This document shows positions 27,467 to 36,215 of a stretch of 64,000 nucleotides of DNA, one piece after another. The position numbers and the translations under genes were made by a program. Position 1 is the first letter of the stretch. Every line of letters starts with the position of its first letter. This DNA is from Nocardioides sp. BGMRC 2183. Lineage in GTDB: Bacteria; Actinomycetota; Actinomycetes; Propionibacteriales; Nocardioidaceae. The notes below the pieces were generated by a model, which searched no databases, had not been told where the DNA came from, and saw only the letters and a program-made list of their open reading frames with translations. Where the stretch lies: NCBI GenBank assembly GCA_008123405.1, contig VSSA01000007.1, positions 1 to 64,000 of the forward strand, written 5' to 3'.

Positions 27467-27831
27467 TCGAAGAGCCGCTGGTAGTAGTTGATGGTGCGGC
27501 GCAGCTCGCCGAGGTCGGCGTACCACTGGCGGACCTCGGCGCGACACCGTGCCTTGCGCCAGCGCTTGTCGTACTCGCTGCACTCGGCCATCGCCTCGGA
27601 GTCGGTCGGCGGATACTCCGTGGTGCCGTTCAGCCGGTGGATGGAGAAGCCGTTCGCGGCGTTGCCGGAGACCTCGACGATGGTCTGACCGGCGAGTCGT
27701 GCCGGGGTGCGCGGCTCGGGCGAGGCCGCGCTGGGCAGCGTCAGCGCGGCGAGCACACCGAGCACGGGGCCGAGGACGGCGAACAGGGTCAGGGTGGCGC
27801 GGCGGCGAGTGGTGTCGATGGTGCTGGTCAT
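27463..27831 (-). CDS. Hypothetical signal-anchored protein
   Basis: 122 residues from ATG 27831 with GGAGGA upstream. A basic N-terminus and a hydrophobic segment (LTLFAVLGPVLGVLAALTLP) act as signal or anchor, followed by a small exported domain with two Cys (AECSEYD, ARCRAEV) and a C-terminal helix. No family recognised. Its stop codon lies within the right arm of the 27300-27466 repeat. Confidence 0.65.
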   Translation of the reverse strand: MTSTIDTTRRRATLTLFAVLGPVLGVLAALTLPSAASPEPRTPARLAGQTIVEVSGNAANGFSIHRLNGTTEYPPTDSEAMAECSEYDKRWRKARCRAEVRQWYADLGELRRTINYYQRLFD

Positions 27832-28003
27832 GGGTCCTCCGTGGACATCGGCGCCGGACTCTCCGGCGACGCCGACGCTAGGGAGAACGGGCAGCCGGAA
27901 GGTGCGGTGAGCCGAGCGCCTGTGGAAATGGTCGTCGGTCCCCAGTCGGGCTCGAGCAGATGGGCCGTTCTGCGATGTCGGTGGCTCCTGGGACGCTGCA
28001 CCG

Positions 28004-28375
28004 GTGGCTCGACGAGTACAACGCCCCGACGTCCCCTTCGCCTGGGTGGAACTGCTCCGCGGCATCCTGGACCGGTTCCCGAGATGCCACGAGGAGGCCG
28101 CCTGGACAGGGGTGCGCTGGCGGGTCGGCAACGCGACGGTGGCGCACGTCTTCGGTGGCGAGGACCAGCTCTTCCGGATCACGTTTCGCGCCGAGCCAGA
28201 CGAGGTGGTCGCCTTCGCCCACCTCGGTGAGCCCTACTTCCGGGTGGGCGGCAACGCGGTCGGCCTGATCCTCGACGAGCGGACCGACTGGACCGAGCTC
28301 GCCGAGCTGCTCACCGACTCCTACTGCCTCCAGGCGCCCGATCACCTCGCGGTGCAGGTCGAGCGTCCCTCCTGA
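28004..28375 (+). CDS. MmcQ/YjbR family protein
   Basis: 123 residues from GTG 28004. Matches the YjbR (DUF419) pattern: WTGVRWRVGNATVAHVF, FRAEPDEVVAFAHLG, and a closing TDWTELAELLTDSYCL segment. These small MmcQ-like DNA-binding-fold proteins have no settled role. The start is chosen for frame; the true N-terminus could be slightly different. Confidence 0.72.
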   Translation: MARRVQRPDVPFAWVELLRGILDRFPRCHEEAAWTGVRWRVGNATVAHVFGGEDQLFRITFRAEPDEVVAFAHLGEPYFRVGGNAVGLILDERTDWTELAELLTDSYCLQAPDHLAVQVERPS

Positions 28376-28438
28376 CCGAGGTCGTCCCTACCCGGTACGA
28401 CGCGTCCGCGTTGGAGCCTGACACAACCGCGCCGTCGA

Positions 28439-28458
28439 CTTGTGTTTGCCGTCACAAG
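28439..28458. promoter_or_regulatory. Inverted repeat upstream of the GMC oxidoreductase gene
   Basis: CTTGTG-N8-CACAAG, a perfect 6-bp dyad 55 bases before the start codon. A possible operator for an unlinked regulator of the GMC-aldehyde dehydrogenase operon. Confidence 0.35.
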
Positions 28459-28513
28459 CGCGGGGGTGCTGCGTCCGGTGAGGATCGGGTCGAGGCCCAG
28501 GGAAAGGAACACC

Positions 28514-30097
28514 ATGACCGAGTTCGACTACATCATTGTGGGAAGCGGTTCGGGCGGCGCAGTGCTCGCCGGACGGCTCAGCGAGGACCCGAGTGTCTCG
28601 GTGCTGGTCCTCGAGGCGGGCGGTCGCAGCCGACCGAACATGAACGTGCAGATCCCGGCGGCGTTCGCCAAGCAGTTCCACACCGCCATCGACTGGGACT
28701 ACGAGTCCGAGCCGGAGCCGCACCTGAACGACCGCAGGATCTACCAGCCCCGGGGCAAGATGCTCGGCGGCTCCAGCGGCATGAACGCGATGATGTACGT
28801 CCGCGGCAACCGCGCCGACTACGACGGTTGGGCCAAGTCCGGCGCCACCGGCTGGTCCTACGACGAGATCCTCCCGCTCTTCCGCAGGATGGAGACCAAC
28901 AGTCGCGGAGCCAGCGAGTTCCACGGCGACTCCGGTCCGCAGTATGTCGAGGACGCTCCGGACCCCCGTGGCGTGTCGCACCGCTTCGTCGACGCCATGG
29001 TCGAGACCGGCATGCCGCGCACCGACGACTTCAATGGCGCCGAGCAGGTCGGCGCCTCGCTGTTCCAGCGGTTCACGCGTCGCGGTCAGCGGTGGACGAC
29101 GTACGACGGGTATCTGGCGCCGCGCCGCAAGCAGGCCAACCTGACGATCACGTCGAAGGCCGCCGTGCACCGTGTCGTGATCGAGAACGGTCGTGCCACC
29201 GGGGTGGTCGCCAAGGTCGGCGGGCAGGTGCAGACCCTGCGCGCCCGGCGCGAGGTGATCCTGAGCGCGGGCGCCTACAACACCCCGCAGTTGCTGATGC
29301 TCTCGGGCATCGGCCCCTCCGAGCATCTCGCCGAGCACGGCATCACGACCGTGGTGGACAACCCGCACGTCGGTGGACACCTGATGGACCACCCGATGAT
29401 GCTGATGAACTGGGAGACGACCGACCAGGACAACCTGGCCTTCGCCGAGAAGCCGGGCCAGTTGCTGAAGTACTTCACCCGGCGCAAGGGCATGCTCACC
29501 TCGAACGTCGGCGAGGCAGGCAGCTTCTTCCACACCAGCGTCGAGGACATCGCGCCGCAGATGGAGATGATCACGGCGCCGGTGTACTTCTTCCAGCACG
29601 GCGGGGTCACCTACGACACCCCCGCCATCGCGATCGGACTCTCGATGGTCGGCGCGCAGTCGGAGGGAACGGTGCGGCTCCGCTCGGCCGACCCCGAGGC
29701 TGCGCCGCGGATCTGCAACAACTACTTCTCCGACCCCCGCGACATGCAGTCGATGGTCGACGGCATCGAGCGTGCCCGTGAGGTCATGGCCAGCGCGACC
29801 ATGAAGGGCACCGTCGGCAAGGAGATCCACCCCGGTCCGTCGTACGGATCGAGCCGCGAGGAGCTGGAGAGCGCGATCCGCGCCGAGGTCGAGCACACCT
29901 ACCACCCGACCTGCACCGCGCGGATGGGTGCCGAGGGCGAGGGCGTCCTCGACGCGGAGCTGCGGGTGCAGGGCGTCGAGGGCCTGCGTGTCGCCGATGC
30001 CTCGGCGATGCCTCGGGTCACCCACGGCAACACGCACGCGCCGGTCATGCTGATCGGCGAGAAGGCCGCCGACCTGATCAAGGGCAGTGGTGCCTGA
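28514..30097 (+). CDS. GMC family FAD-dependent alcohol/choline dehydrogenase
   Basis: 527 residues from ATG 28514 with AAAGGAA upstream. FAD dinucleotide motif YIIVGSGSGGAVLAGRLSE at the N-terminus, GMC signature MLGGSSGMNAMMYVRG (about 80-95), and C-terminal active-site region HPTCTARMG ... VTHGNTHAPVMLIGEKAA. It oxidises a primary alcohol to an aldehyde. An aldehyde dehydrogenase follows 1 bp later, so the pair probably performs a two-step oxidation to the acid. The substrate could be choline, an aliphatic alcohol or a polyether. Confidence 0.9.
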   Translation: MTEFDYIIVGSGSGGAVLAGRLSEDPSVSVLVLEAGGRSRPNMNVQIPAAFAKQFHTAIDWDYESEPEPHLNDRRIYQPRGKMLGGSSGMNAMMYVRGNRADYDGWAKSGATGWSYDEILPLFRRMETNSRGASEFHGDSGPQYVEDAPDPRGVSHRFVDAMVETGMPRTDDFNGAEQVGASLFQRFTRRGQRWTTYDGYLAPRRKQANLTITSKAAVHRVVIENGRATGVVAKVGGQVQTLRARREVILSAGAYNTPQLLMLSGIGPSEHLAEHGITTVVDNPHVGGHLMDHPMMLMNWETTDQDNLAFAEKPGQLLKYFTRRKGMLTSNVGEAGSFFHTSVEDIAPQMEMITAPVYFFQHGGVTYDTPAIAIGLSMVGAQSEGTVRLRSADPEAAPRICNNYFSDPRDMQSMVDGIERAREVMASATMKGTVGKEIHPGPSYGSSREELESAIRAEVEHTYHPTCTARMGAEGEGVLDAELRVQGVEGLRVADASAMPRVTHGNTHAPVMLIGEKAADLIKGSGA

Positions 30098-30098
30098 G

Positions 30099-31808
30099 AT
30101 GACCGTCGAGACCAGCGCTGCGGGTGCCGACCGGATCGCTGCGGCCGCCCGTGCCGGGGAGCAGGCTTGGGCGGGCGTGGATCTCGCCGGACGACGCCGA
30201 TTGCTCGAGGAGTTCGTCGGCCTCGTCGACGAGCACGCCGAGGAGTGGGTCCGGGTCGCCGCGGAGATCAAGGGCCTGAGCCCGGACTCCCCGGCGGTTG
30301 GGGAGGAGTGGATCTCGGGCCCCTGGGCGACGATCTCCTACGCCGGTCACCTCGCCCACACCCTGGCCAGGATGGAGGCCGGCAGCTCGCCGGTCGACGG
30401 CTTCGAGGTCCGTCCCGTCCCCGGCGACCGGGTCGCGGTCGACGTGTTGCCGCACTCGCTGTGGGACCGGCTGCTGCTGTCCGGGTTCACCGCCGAGGTG
30501 TGGTGCGAGCCGGGCGTCACCGCCGCCGAGGTCGCTGCGACCGCCGGCCTCGGGTTGCGGGCGCCGGAGCAGACGCAAGGCACCTGCGTGGTGCTCGGAG
30601 CGGGCAACATCTTCTCGATCGCACCGCTCGACCTGCTCTACGTCCTCTACGCCGACAACCGGTCGGTCGCCCTCAAGCTCAACCCGATCACCGACCCGCT
30701 GCTCGAGGTCTTCTCGCGGATCCTCAAGCCGTTCCTCGACATCGGTGCGGTGCAGGTCTTCAGCAGCGACCTCGAGCTGGGCGCTGCGGTGATCGACCAC
30801 GACGACGTCGACGCGGTGCACATGACCGGCTCGGAGGCCACCCACGACGCGATCGTGTGGGGCACCGGCCCGGATGCCGAGGCCCGGCGGGCGGCGCAGG
30901 AGCCCTTGCTCACCAAGCCGATCACCAGCGAGCTCGGCGGCGTCGCCCCGGTCATCGTCGTACCGGGGCGTTGGTCGCGGCGCGACCTGCGGTTCCAGGC
31001 GCGGCACGTGGCGACGATGCGTCTGCACAACTCCGGGTCCAACTGCATCGCCGGCCAGGTCGTGGTGCTGAGCGAGGACTGGGACCAGAAGGCGGAGTTC
31101 CTCGACGAGCTGCGTCGGGCGCTGGAGACGGCCCCGGCCCGTCGGGCCTGGTACCCGGGGACCGCCGACCGGGTCGCCGCTGCCCGTCGCGGCGCCGAGT
31201 ACGAGGCCGTCGGCGGTACGCCGGAGCGGACCCTCCTGCCCACGCTGGACCCGCAGTCCGCCGAGGAGGCCTTCGCCACCGAGTACTTCGGCCCGGTGAT
31301 CGGCGTGGTCGAGCTCGCCGGGACCGGCGCTGACTTCCTGGGCACTGCCATCGCGTTCGCCAACGACCGGCTGCACGGCACCCTCGGCGCCAACGTGCTG
31401 GCACACCCGAAGACATTGGCCGCGATCGGCCGGGAGCGGCTGGACGAGATGCTGGCCGATCTGCGCTACGGCACCATCGCGGTCAACGCGTGGACCGGCG
31501 TGGGCTACCTGACTCCGTACGCCACCTGGGGCGCCTTCCCGGGGCACCCGCTCGACGACATCCAGTCCGGACGCGGCGTGGTGCACAACGGTCTCCTGCT
31601 GGACCGCCCCGAGCGCACCGTGGTGCGGGGACCGTTCCGGCCCTTCCCACGGTCCTGGGCGACCGGAAGCCTCAGCCTCACACCGGTGCCGCCGTGGTAC
31701 GTGCACAACCGCACCGCCGACGTGACCGGGAGGCGCCTGACGCACTTCAGCGCCAAGCCGGGCTGGGGCAGGCTGCTCGGGATCTTCGCCTCCGCGCTGC
31801 GAGGCTGA
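30099..31808 (+). CDS. Aldehyde dehydrogenase family protein
   Basis: 569 residues from ATG 30099; GTG 30087 is an in-frame alternative overlapping the GMC gene. The catalytic Glu is in ITSELGGVAPV and the catalytic Cys in GSNCIAGQ. The protein is longer than the typical 480-500 residues because of a C-terminal extension (after LDDIQSGRG) rich in Pro/Arg. NAD(P)-dependent oxidation of the aldehyde made by the GMC enzyme is the natural inference. Confidence 0.87.
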   Translation: MTVETSAAGADRIAAAARAGEQAWAGVDLAGRRRLLEEFVGLVDEHAEEWVRVAAEIKGLSPDSPAVGEEWISGPWATISYAGHLAHTLARMEAGSSPVDGFEVRPVPGDRVAVDVLPHSLWDRLLLSGFTAEVWCEPGVTAAEVAATAGLGLRAPEQTQGTCVVLGAGNIFSIAPLDLLYVLYADNRSVALKLNPITDPLLEVFSRILKPFLDIGAVQVFSSDLELGAAVIDHDDVDAVHMTGSEATHDAIVWGTGPDAEARRAAQEPLLTKPITSELGGVAPVIVVPGRWSRRDLRFQARHVATMRLHNSGSNCIAGQVVVLSEDWDQKAEFLDELRRALETAPARRAWYPGTADRVAAARRGAEYEAVGGTPERTLLPTLDPQSAEEAFATEYFGPVIGVVELAGTGADFLGTAIAFANDRLHGTLGANVLAHPKTLAAIGRERLDEMLADLRYGTIAVNAWTGVGYLTPYATWGAFPGHPLDDIQSGRGVVHNGLLLDRPERTVVRGPFRPFPRSWATGSLSLTPVPPWYVHNRTADVTGRRLTHFSAKPGWGRLLGIFASALRG

Positions 31809-31839
31809 TTCCAAGCCAAGCCTGGATCCACGCTGAGGA

Positions 31840-31878
31840 GCGCTCCGGCTGACGCGGAGGGAGGGTCAGCCGGAGCGC
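31840..31878. terminator. Strong bidirectional hairpin
   Basis: Perfect 14-bp inverted repeat (GCGCTCCGGCTGAC and its complement at 31865-31878) with an 11-base loop, 31 bp after the aldehyde dehydrogenase stop. On the minus strand it overlaps the stop of a decayed gene, so it once ended two convergent transcripts. Confidence 0.75.
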
Positions 31879-32030
31879 ACCTCGGGGTGCGCGGACAGGT
31901 AGTCGGCGAACCGCTCGGCCACCTGGGCCTCCTCCAGGCCGTAGTCGCCCAGCGTGTAGCTGTGGTCGGGGCGGCGGGCGCCGCGGGCTGAGCCGCCGGA
32001 TCCGCCCACCTGCTCGAACCACTCGGCCCC
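31866..32030 (-). pseudogene. C-terminal remnant, possibly of a sulfotransferase-type gene
   Basis: The minus strand reads ...DGAEWFEQVGG...DHSYTLGDYGLEEAQV AERFADYLSAHPEVRSG and stops at 31866. This resembles the C-terminal tail of sulfotransferase-family proteins (a Y-x-L-x-x-F/Y-G-L segment followed by an FADY helix). No start or catalytic core is present upstream; the frame is lost near 32030. A partial, decayed gene is the best reading; family assignment is weak. Confidence 0.4.
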
Positions 32031-32184
32031 GTCGGTCCTCCGGCGGGGCCGAGTCGTGTTCGCAGCCGAACGGCGTCGGGTTCACCTCGCCCACTGAGCG
32101 GGACAAGGCGACGCCCAGTATGGCGTGCGTCTCAGAGTGGCGCCCGGTCCGCCGCCTGCGGCCGACCATCCCGAGGAAGAGACC

Positions 32185-32976
32185 ATGAACAGACTCGACG
32201 GCAAGACCGTGATCGTGACCGGCGGCACCGCCGGCATCGGCCTGGCGACGGCCCCGCCAGATCCTGGAGGAGGGCGCACGGGTCGCGATCACCGGCCGTG
32301 ACCCCGAGCGTCGCGCCAAGGCGCTCTCCGAACTCGGCTCGGACCGCGCGCCTACCACGAGCACCAGGCCTCCTCGCGGGAGAGCTGGGACGCCGTGGTC
32401 GCCGCCGTCCTCGAGGAGACCGGCCGGGTCGACGGGCTGGTGAACAACGCCGGCATCAACGCCGCGCCGGTGCCCCTGGCGGGCGCGGCCGACTTCGAGG
32501 AGGTCGTCGCCACCAACCTGACCGGCCCGTTCCACGGCATGCAGGCGGTGATCCCGGCGATGCGCGCGCAGGGTGGCGGCTCGATCGTCAACGTCTCCTC
32601 CAGCGGCGGCCTGATGGGCATCCCGCTCACCGCCGGTTACGCCGCCTCGAAGTGGGGGCTGCGGGGCGTCACCAGGGTCGGCGCCGTGGAGCTCGCCCGG
32701 CACAAGATCCGGGTGAACTCGGTGCACCCGGGCATGGTCTACACCCAGATGACGGCGGAGAGCGCCGGACTCGTCGAGGGCGAGGGCAACTACCCGCCGG
32801 CGCCGATCGGACGGGTCGCCCGGGCCGAGGAGATCGGCGGCGCGGTCGTCTACCTGCTCAGCGACGAGGCGACGTACACGACCGGTGCTGAGATCGCGGT
32901 CGACGGCGCCTGGACCGCCGGCATCGCGCCGATCGCGCTGCTCGGGCCGGAGTTCGCCGACGCGCTGCTCGGCTGA
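32185..32976 (+). pseudogene. Short-chain dehydrogenase/reductase gene with two compensating frameshifts
   Basis: ATG 32185 (GAGGAAGAGA upstream) begins MNRLDGKTVIVTGGTAGIGLATA, the SDR NAD(P) motif. An extra C in the CCCC run at 32252-32255 shifts the frame. Reading +1 continues as RQILEEGARVAITGRDPERR, and a missing base near 32350 restores the original frame (AYHEHQASS... LVNNAGIN, YAASK catalytic Tyr-Lys). Corrected, it is an ordinary SDR of about 263 residues. The shifts cancel, so sequencing or assembly error is as likely as a true pseudogene. Confidence 0.8.
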
Positions 32977-33159
32977 TCAGCCGGGCACGATGTGAGCGTC
33001 GGGCCCGGGGAAGGTGAGTCCCTCGTGCCCGTCGCTCCAGCGCACGACGTACGGCGGCGAGCCCTCGTCGCCGTGCACCTCGAGGATCTCCCCCTCTCGG
33101 CGGGGTGTGTCGACCTTGTTGCTCTCGACGACCAGACGGTCGCCCACGCTCGCCTGCAT
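32977..33159 (-). CDS. DUF1918 small protein
   Basis: 60 residues from ATG 33159 with GGAGGCGG upstream. The small SH3-like family pattern is clear: MQASVGDRLVVES, REGEILEVHGDEGSPPYVVRWSDGHEGLTFPGPDA. Common in actinobacteria, function unknown. It abuts the convergent SDR stop with no gap. Confidence 0.88.
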   Translation of the reverse strand: MQASVGDRLVVESNKVDTPRREGEILEVHGDEGSPPYVVRWSDGHEGLTFPGPDAHIVPG

Positions 33160-33288
33160 CGTCCGCCTCCCTCTCGCTTCGTTCTGTTCCACCATGCTCC
33201 TCCCGGCGGCCGGCCACAAGACTCGGCAGGCCGCTCGGCGTCGTGGCGGCGACGTACTCGGCTGTCCCCTGCGCTCTACGGTGGGTAG

Positions 33289-34050
33289 ATGCTTGATCTC
33301 CTCCGCGGCGTAGAGGTGCCGGATGCTCTCGCTCCGTACCTGGGCGTCGACCGCAGCCGGCCGATGCACGAGTGCTGGGTGACTGGCCACATGGTTGCCG
33401 GCCTGGACGGCACGGCAGCCATTGGTGGCCGCGTGGGGTCCTTGTCCACCGCCCCTGACCAGGCGCTCTTTCGCAGGATGCGCCAGATCGCCGATGTCGT
33501 TCTTGTCGGGGCCGAGACGGTGCGCCGGGAGCGGTATGGGCCGGTCCGGCTCACTGACGAGGCTGTGGACTGGCGACGTGCGCGGGGGATGTCGCCGCTC
33601 CCGCCGATCGCCGTGGTGAGCCGCACGCTCGAGTTCGACTGGAGCGCAGAGGTGTTCGCTGGCGCGTCCGCCGACGCACCCACCTACCTGATCACCTGCG
33701 CCGCCGTGGAGCCGAACCGGCTGGCCGATGCCCGCAAGCACGCAACCGTGCTCGTGGCTGGCGGTGAACGTGTCGAGCCGGCAGCCGCCCTGCAGGCACT
33801 GGCCGGGCTCGGCCATCGGGTGGTGCTCTGCGAGGGAGGCCCGACATTGCTGGGTGAACTCGTCGCGGCCGGTCGCCTCGACGAGCTGTGCCTCTCGATC
33901 GCACCACTCATGGGCGGTGACCCCGTACCGGTCTCGGTGACCCCACCGGGCGCCGGACTGGCAGAGTTCGACCTGGTGGGCACCATGGTCGAGGAGCACA
34001 CCCTGTTCCTGCGCTACCAGCGAGGGGAGATGCGCAGACATGAGCGATGA
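33289..34050 (+). CDS. RibD C-terminal/dihydrofolate reductase-like pyrimidine reductase
   Basis: 253 residues. RibD_C fold: MVAGLDGTAAIGGRVGSLS, DVVLVGAETVRRERYGP, and VVLCEGGPTLLGELVAAGRLDEL. Resembles the stand-alone actinobacterial reductases (Rv2671 type) that reduce riboflavin or folate-type pyrimidine intermediates with NADPH. The stop overlaps the next gene's start by 11 bp, linking it to a flavin reductase-like gene. Confidence 0.85.
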   Translation: MLDLLRGVEVPDALAPYLGVDRSRPMHECWVTGHMVAGLDGTAAIGGRVGSLSTAPDQALFRRMRQIADVVLVGAETVRRERYGPVRLTDEAVDWRRARGMSPLPPIAVVSRTLEFDWSAEVFAGASADAPTYLITCAAVEPNRLADARKHATVLVAGGERVEPAAALQALAGLGHRVVLCEGGPTLLGELVAAGRLDELCLSIAPLMGGDPVPVSVTPPGAGLAEFDLVGTMVEEHTLFLRYQRGEMRRHER

Positions 34051-34549
34051 CGCCTTCGGCAGATTGATGGCCTCGGCCGATCCGCCACTCATCGTGCTGA
34101 CGACCGCCGTCGGGGACGAGCGCGCTGGTTGCCTGGTCGGCTTCCACGCGCAGTCGAGCATCACACCCCAGCGCTACTGCGTCTGGCTGTCGAAGGCCAA
34201 CCACACCTATCGTGTCGGGCTGCGTGCGGCACGCTTCTCGGTCCATTTCCTGACCGTCGACGACCTCACTATCGCGGAGCGCTTCGGCACCCTCTCCGGT
34301 GAGGACACCGACAAGTTCGCAGGAATGGACGTCGATCTCGATCCACACGGTGTCCCGGTCCTCACGGCGTGTGCCCACCAGGTGTCGCTCGAACGCATCG
34401 CTGTCCTCGACGACGGCAGTGACCATGTCTGCCTCACCGCACGGGTGACCTCGGCCCGGAGCGGGAGGAGCTTTCTGCCGCTTCGCGTCTCCAACGCCAC
34501 CCACCTCGTCCCAGGTCACAGCAGCGATGAACGCGCCATCCAGCCGTGA
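34040..34549 (+). CDS. Flavin reductase-like domain protein
   Basis: 169 residues from ATG 34040. Split-barrel flavin reductase pattern: TTAVGDERAGCLVGFHAQSSI, YCVWLSKANHTYRV, ARFSVHFLTVDDLTIAERFGTLSGEDTDKF. It probably binds FMN and reduces it or acts on a small substrate. Coupled to the pyrimidine reductase by overlap. Confidence 0.85.
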   Translation: MSDDAFGRLMASADPPLIVLTTAVGDERAGCLVGFHAQSSITPQRYCVWLSKANHTYRVGLRAARFSVHFLTVDDLTIAERFGTLSGEDTDKFAGMDVDLDPHGVPVLTACAHQVSLERIAVLDDGSDHVCLTARVTSARSGRSFLPLRVSNATHLVPGHSSDERAIQP

Positions 34550-34690
34550 CCATCGCCCAACCCTGGCGGATCCAGGTGCCGGCGCCGGCAGGGCGCGTCC
34601 GACGTACAGGTGGTCTTGACGGCAGCGCGCGACGCCTCAGTCCGGCGCCTAGGCTGGGGCTGCCATCCCCGAGCACGAAACGAGGTAGCT

Positions 34691-35008
34691 GTGCCCGCCA
34701 GCCGCTCTGCCCGCCAGAGAAAAGCCGGTGCCGAGGCAGGAGCGCTGGCCGTCGTCCGCATCGACCTGAGCCCCGACGACTCCTACGCCTACAAGATCTC
34801 GTGCACGCAGTGTGAGGTCCCGCGGCCCGGGACCGGCACGCGCGCCTGGAGCACACGCCGGTCGGGCGAGGACAACGGCTACATGGCTGCGATGGATCGA
34901 TGGATCTTTCACCTGATCTCCCAGCACCCCGATGCCGAGGCGCCGTGTCTGAACTACCTGCCGCAAGCTCGCGCGCGTCTCCAGGAGCGACGAGATGCCC
35001 GGGACTGA
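34691..35008 (+). CDS. Hypothetical protein
   Basis: 105 residues from GTG 34691, preceded by GAGGTAG. Contains a Cys pair (ISCTQCEVP) and a C-terminal aromatic helix (MAAMDRWIFHLISQHP). No family recognised. Its end overlaps the first possible start of the next gene. Confidence 0.55.
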   Translation: MPASRSARQRKAGAEAGALAVVRIDLSPDDSYAYKISCTQCEVPRPGTGTRAWSTRRSGEDNGYMAAMDRWIFHLISQHPDAEAPCLNYLPQARARLQERRDARD

Positions 35009-35075
35009 AGAACGTAGCCTGCCGCTCGGCACCGCGGCCCGAGCCGGGCTGACGGCACCCGGACATGGTGCTGCC

Positions 35076-35501
35076 GTGAGCCGGACGAAGCGCTTCGCGA
35101 GGATCGTGGGATGGGCCGGGCTGACGGCGGCTGGCGCCCTCCACGCGGTCTGGGCGTCGGGTTCACCGTGGCCCGCGAAGGACGTCGAGCAGCTGGGCGA
35201 GGCGGTGGTCGGCAATGCCGAGGCGATGCCGGATGCGCGGGCGACCTGGGTCGTCGCGGCTGCGGCCGTCTGCGGAGGCGCGATTGCTGCTGGCGGACTC
35301 GGTGAAGGGCGAGTGGCCGTCGGGCTGAGGCGCCTGATCGGGCTCGGAATGTGTGTGCGTGCTGCCCTCGGCGGCGGGCCGGCATTGAAGGCGCTGGGGC
35401 TACCCCCAGCGGGGGAAGAGTTCCGTGAACTCGACCGGCGCTACTACCGTCCGCAGTTCGGTGTGATCGGTTGGGCGATCTTCGCCAGCGCGAAGAAGTA
35501 G
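35076..35501 (+). CDS. DUF3995 membrane protein
   Basis: 141 residues from GTG 35076; ATG 34995 is an in-frame alternative that overlaps the upstream gene. Three to four hydrophobic segments, with GWAGLTAAGALHAVWASGSPWP at the N-terminus matching DUF3995. It ends with RYYRPQFGVIGWAIFASAKK. Function unknown. This is the last complete host gene before the integrated element. Confidence 0.75.
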   Translation: MSRTKRFARIVGWAGLTAAGALHAVWASGSPWPAKDVEQLGEAVVGNAEAMPDARATWVVAAAAVCGGAIAAGGLGEGRVAVGLRRLIGLGMCVRAALGGGPALKALGLPPAGEEFRELDRRYYRPQFGVIGWAIFASAKK

Positions 35502-35549
35502 CTCGGGGCGCGGCCCGGGCCGACGCGTTCCGCAGGGCGAATCCATCAA

Positions 35550-35590
35550 CGTGTGGGACGCCAGTCGTGAGACGACTGAGATCCCACACG
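35550..35590. terminator. Long stem-loop upstream of the DUF255 gene
   Basis: CGTGTGGGA pairs with TCCCACACG and, inside, CAGTCGT pairs with ACGACTG around a 3-base loop: 16 paired bases with small internal bulges. It follows the DUF3995 stop by about 48 bp and precedes the DUF255 start by about 37. It may be a terminator or a 5' regulatory structure. A decayed copy exists at 57914-57953. Confidence 0.6.
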
Positions 35591-35627
35591 ATGATCCGGT
35601 GAACGGCGCCGCGCCATGATGGTGGGC

Positions 35628-35867
35628 ATGAACCGGCTCGCCGCAGCGACCAGCCCCTACCTGCTCCAGCACGCCGACAACCCCGTCGACTGGTGGGAGT
35701 GGGGGCCTGAGGCGTTCGCCGAGGCGAAGCGCCGTGATACACCAGTTCTGGTGTCGGTCGGGTACGCCGCGTGCCACTGGTGCCAGGACGCTACTCGATC
35801 GGCGGTTACTTGCGGCTCTCGACGTTTGTGCAGGTCAGAGCGGGTACGGCGAGCCGCGCCTTGTTGA
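35628..35867 (+). pseudogene. Truncated host 5' end of the DUF255 thioredoxin-domain gene (left copy)
   Basis: ATG 35628 starts [19 protein letters not shown] and runs in the normal frame to the active-site motif CHWC (C49-C52). After base 35785 the sequence leaves the family and the frame ends at 35867 with an unrelated tail. This is the original chromosomal 5' end separated from the rest of its gene by insertion of the 27.9-kb element. The complete gene resumes at 63435 with a replacement 5' end. Confidence 0.92.
35709..35785. repeat. attL (left direct repeat)
   Basis: The 62 bases 35709-35770 are identical to 63519-63580; one mismatch (35771 G, 63581 C) is followed by 14 more identical bases. 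Inside is the palindrome ACACCAG-TT-CTGGTGT (35739-35754), the probable core-type integrase site. It encodes the residues leading to the CHWC active site. Confidence 0.92.
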
Positions 35868-35899
35868 GGAGCATCGTCGTTTGACGGCATTTCCGGGTG

Positions 35900-35923
35900 A
35901 ATATGTATCAGAATATGTATCAC
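35900..35923. repeat. Left arm-type integrase repeats
   Basis: AATATGTATCA (35900-35910) and AATATGTATCAC (35912-35923) in tandem, about 150 bp inside the core site. The same 12-mer occurs twice at the other end (63366-63377, 63379-63390). It contains GTATCAC, also found inverted in the att core (GTGATAC). Confidence 0.7.
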
Positions 35924-36070
35924 TCGGACCGCTCTGAGGGACAACCTGAGCCCTGGCTGGTCTCCCGGATCCGGGTCGGTCTCCTGGCTTCGGTACCGAA
36001 CGCCTCCTCCGAGGTCGAGAGACCCCGCGTCGAGGGACGTGTCGAGTGATCTGACACGTCCGGCCGACGT

Positions 36071-36095
36071 GTTAAGAATCCCCCGACTTCTTAAC
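36071..36095. promoter_or_regulatory. Orphan palindromic operator
   Basis: Perfect dyad GTTAAGAA-N9-TTCTTAAC, about 37 bp before an orphan ATG (36133) whose frame is broken. Probably the control site of a TA or regulator operon that has been lost. Confidence 0.45.
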
Positions 36096-36215
36096 ATGTT
36101 GCGTACTTGCAAACGGACCTACGGTGAGAGCCATGGAACTCGCGGAGCGCATCTCGCGCACCGAGATCGAGTGGAGTGGCACATCAACGGAGCGGTGCCC
36201 GGATGGCGGCTGAGT

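Larger units (their letters stand above)
35786..36215. other. Left end of the element, no complete gene
   Basis: 430 bp that hold the left arm-type repeats, an operator-like palindrome (36071-36095) and a 26-codon orphan frame (ATG 36133 to stop 36211-36213, MELAERISRTEIEWSGTS...), probably the broken start of a regulator or antitoxin. No intact coding region is seen. Confidence 0.6.

Noticed and set aside
27326-27583. 85-codon minus-strand frame across the inverted repeat
   Set aside because: It reads through the repeat and antisense of the repeat's own arms; better explained as a structured non-coding repeat.
28388-31814. Long minus-strand frames (627 and 578 codons)
   Set aside because: Antisense to the GMC oxidoreductase and aldehyde dehydrogenase, both of which have full catalytic motifs.
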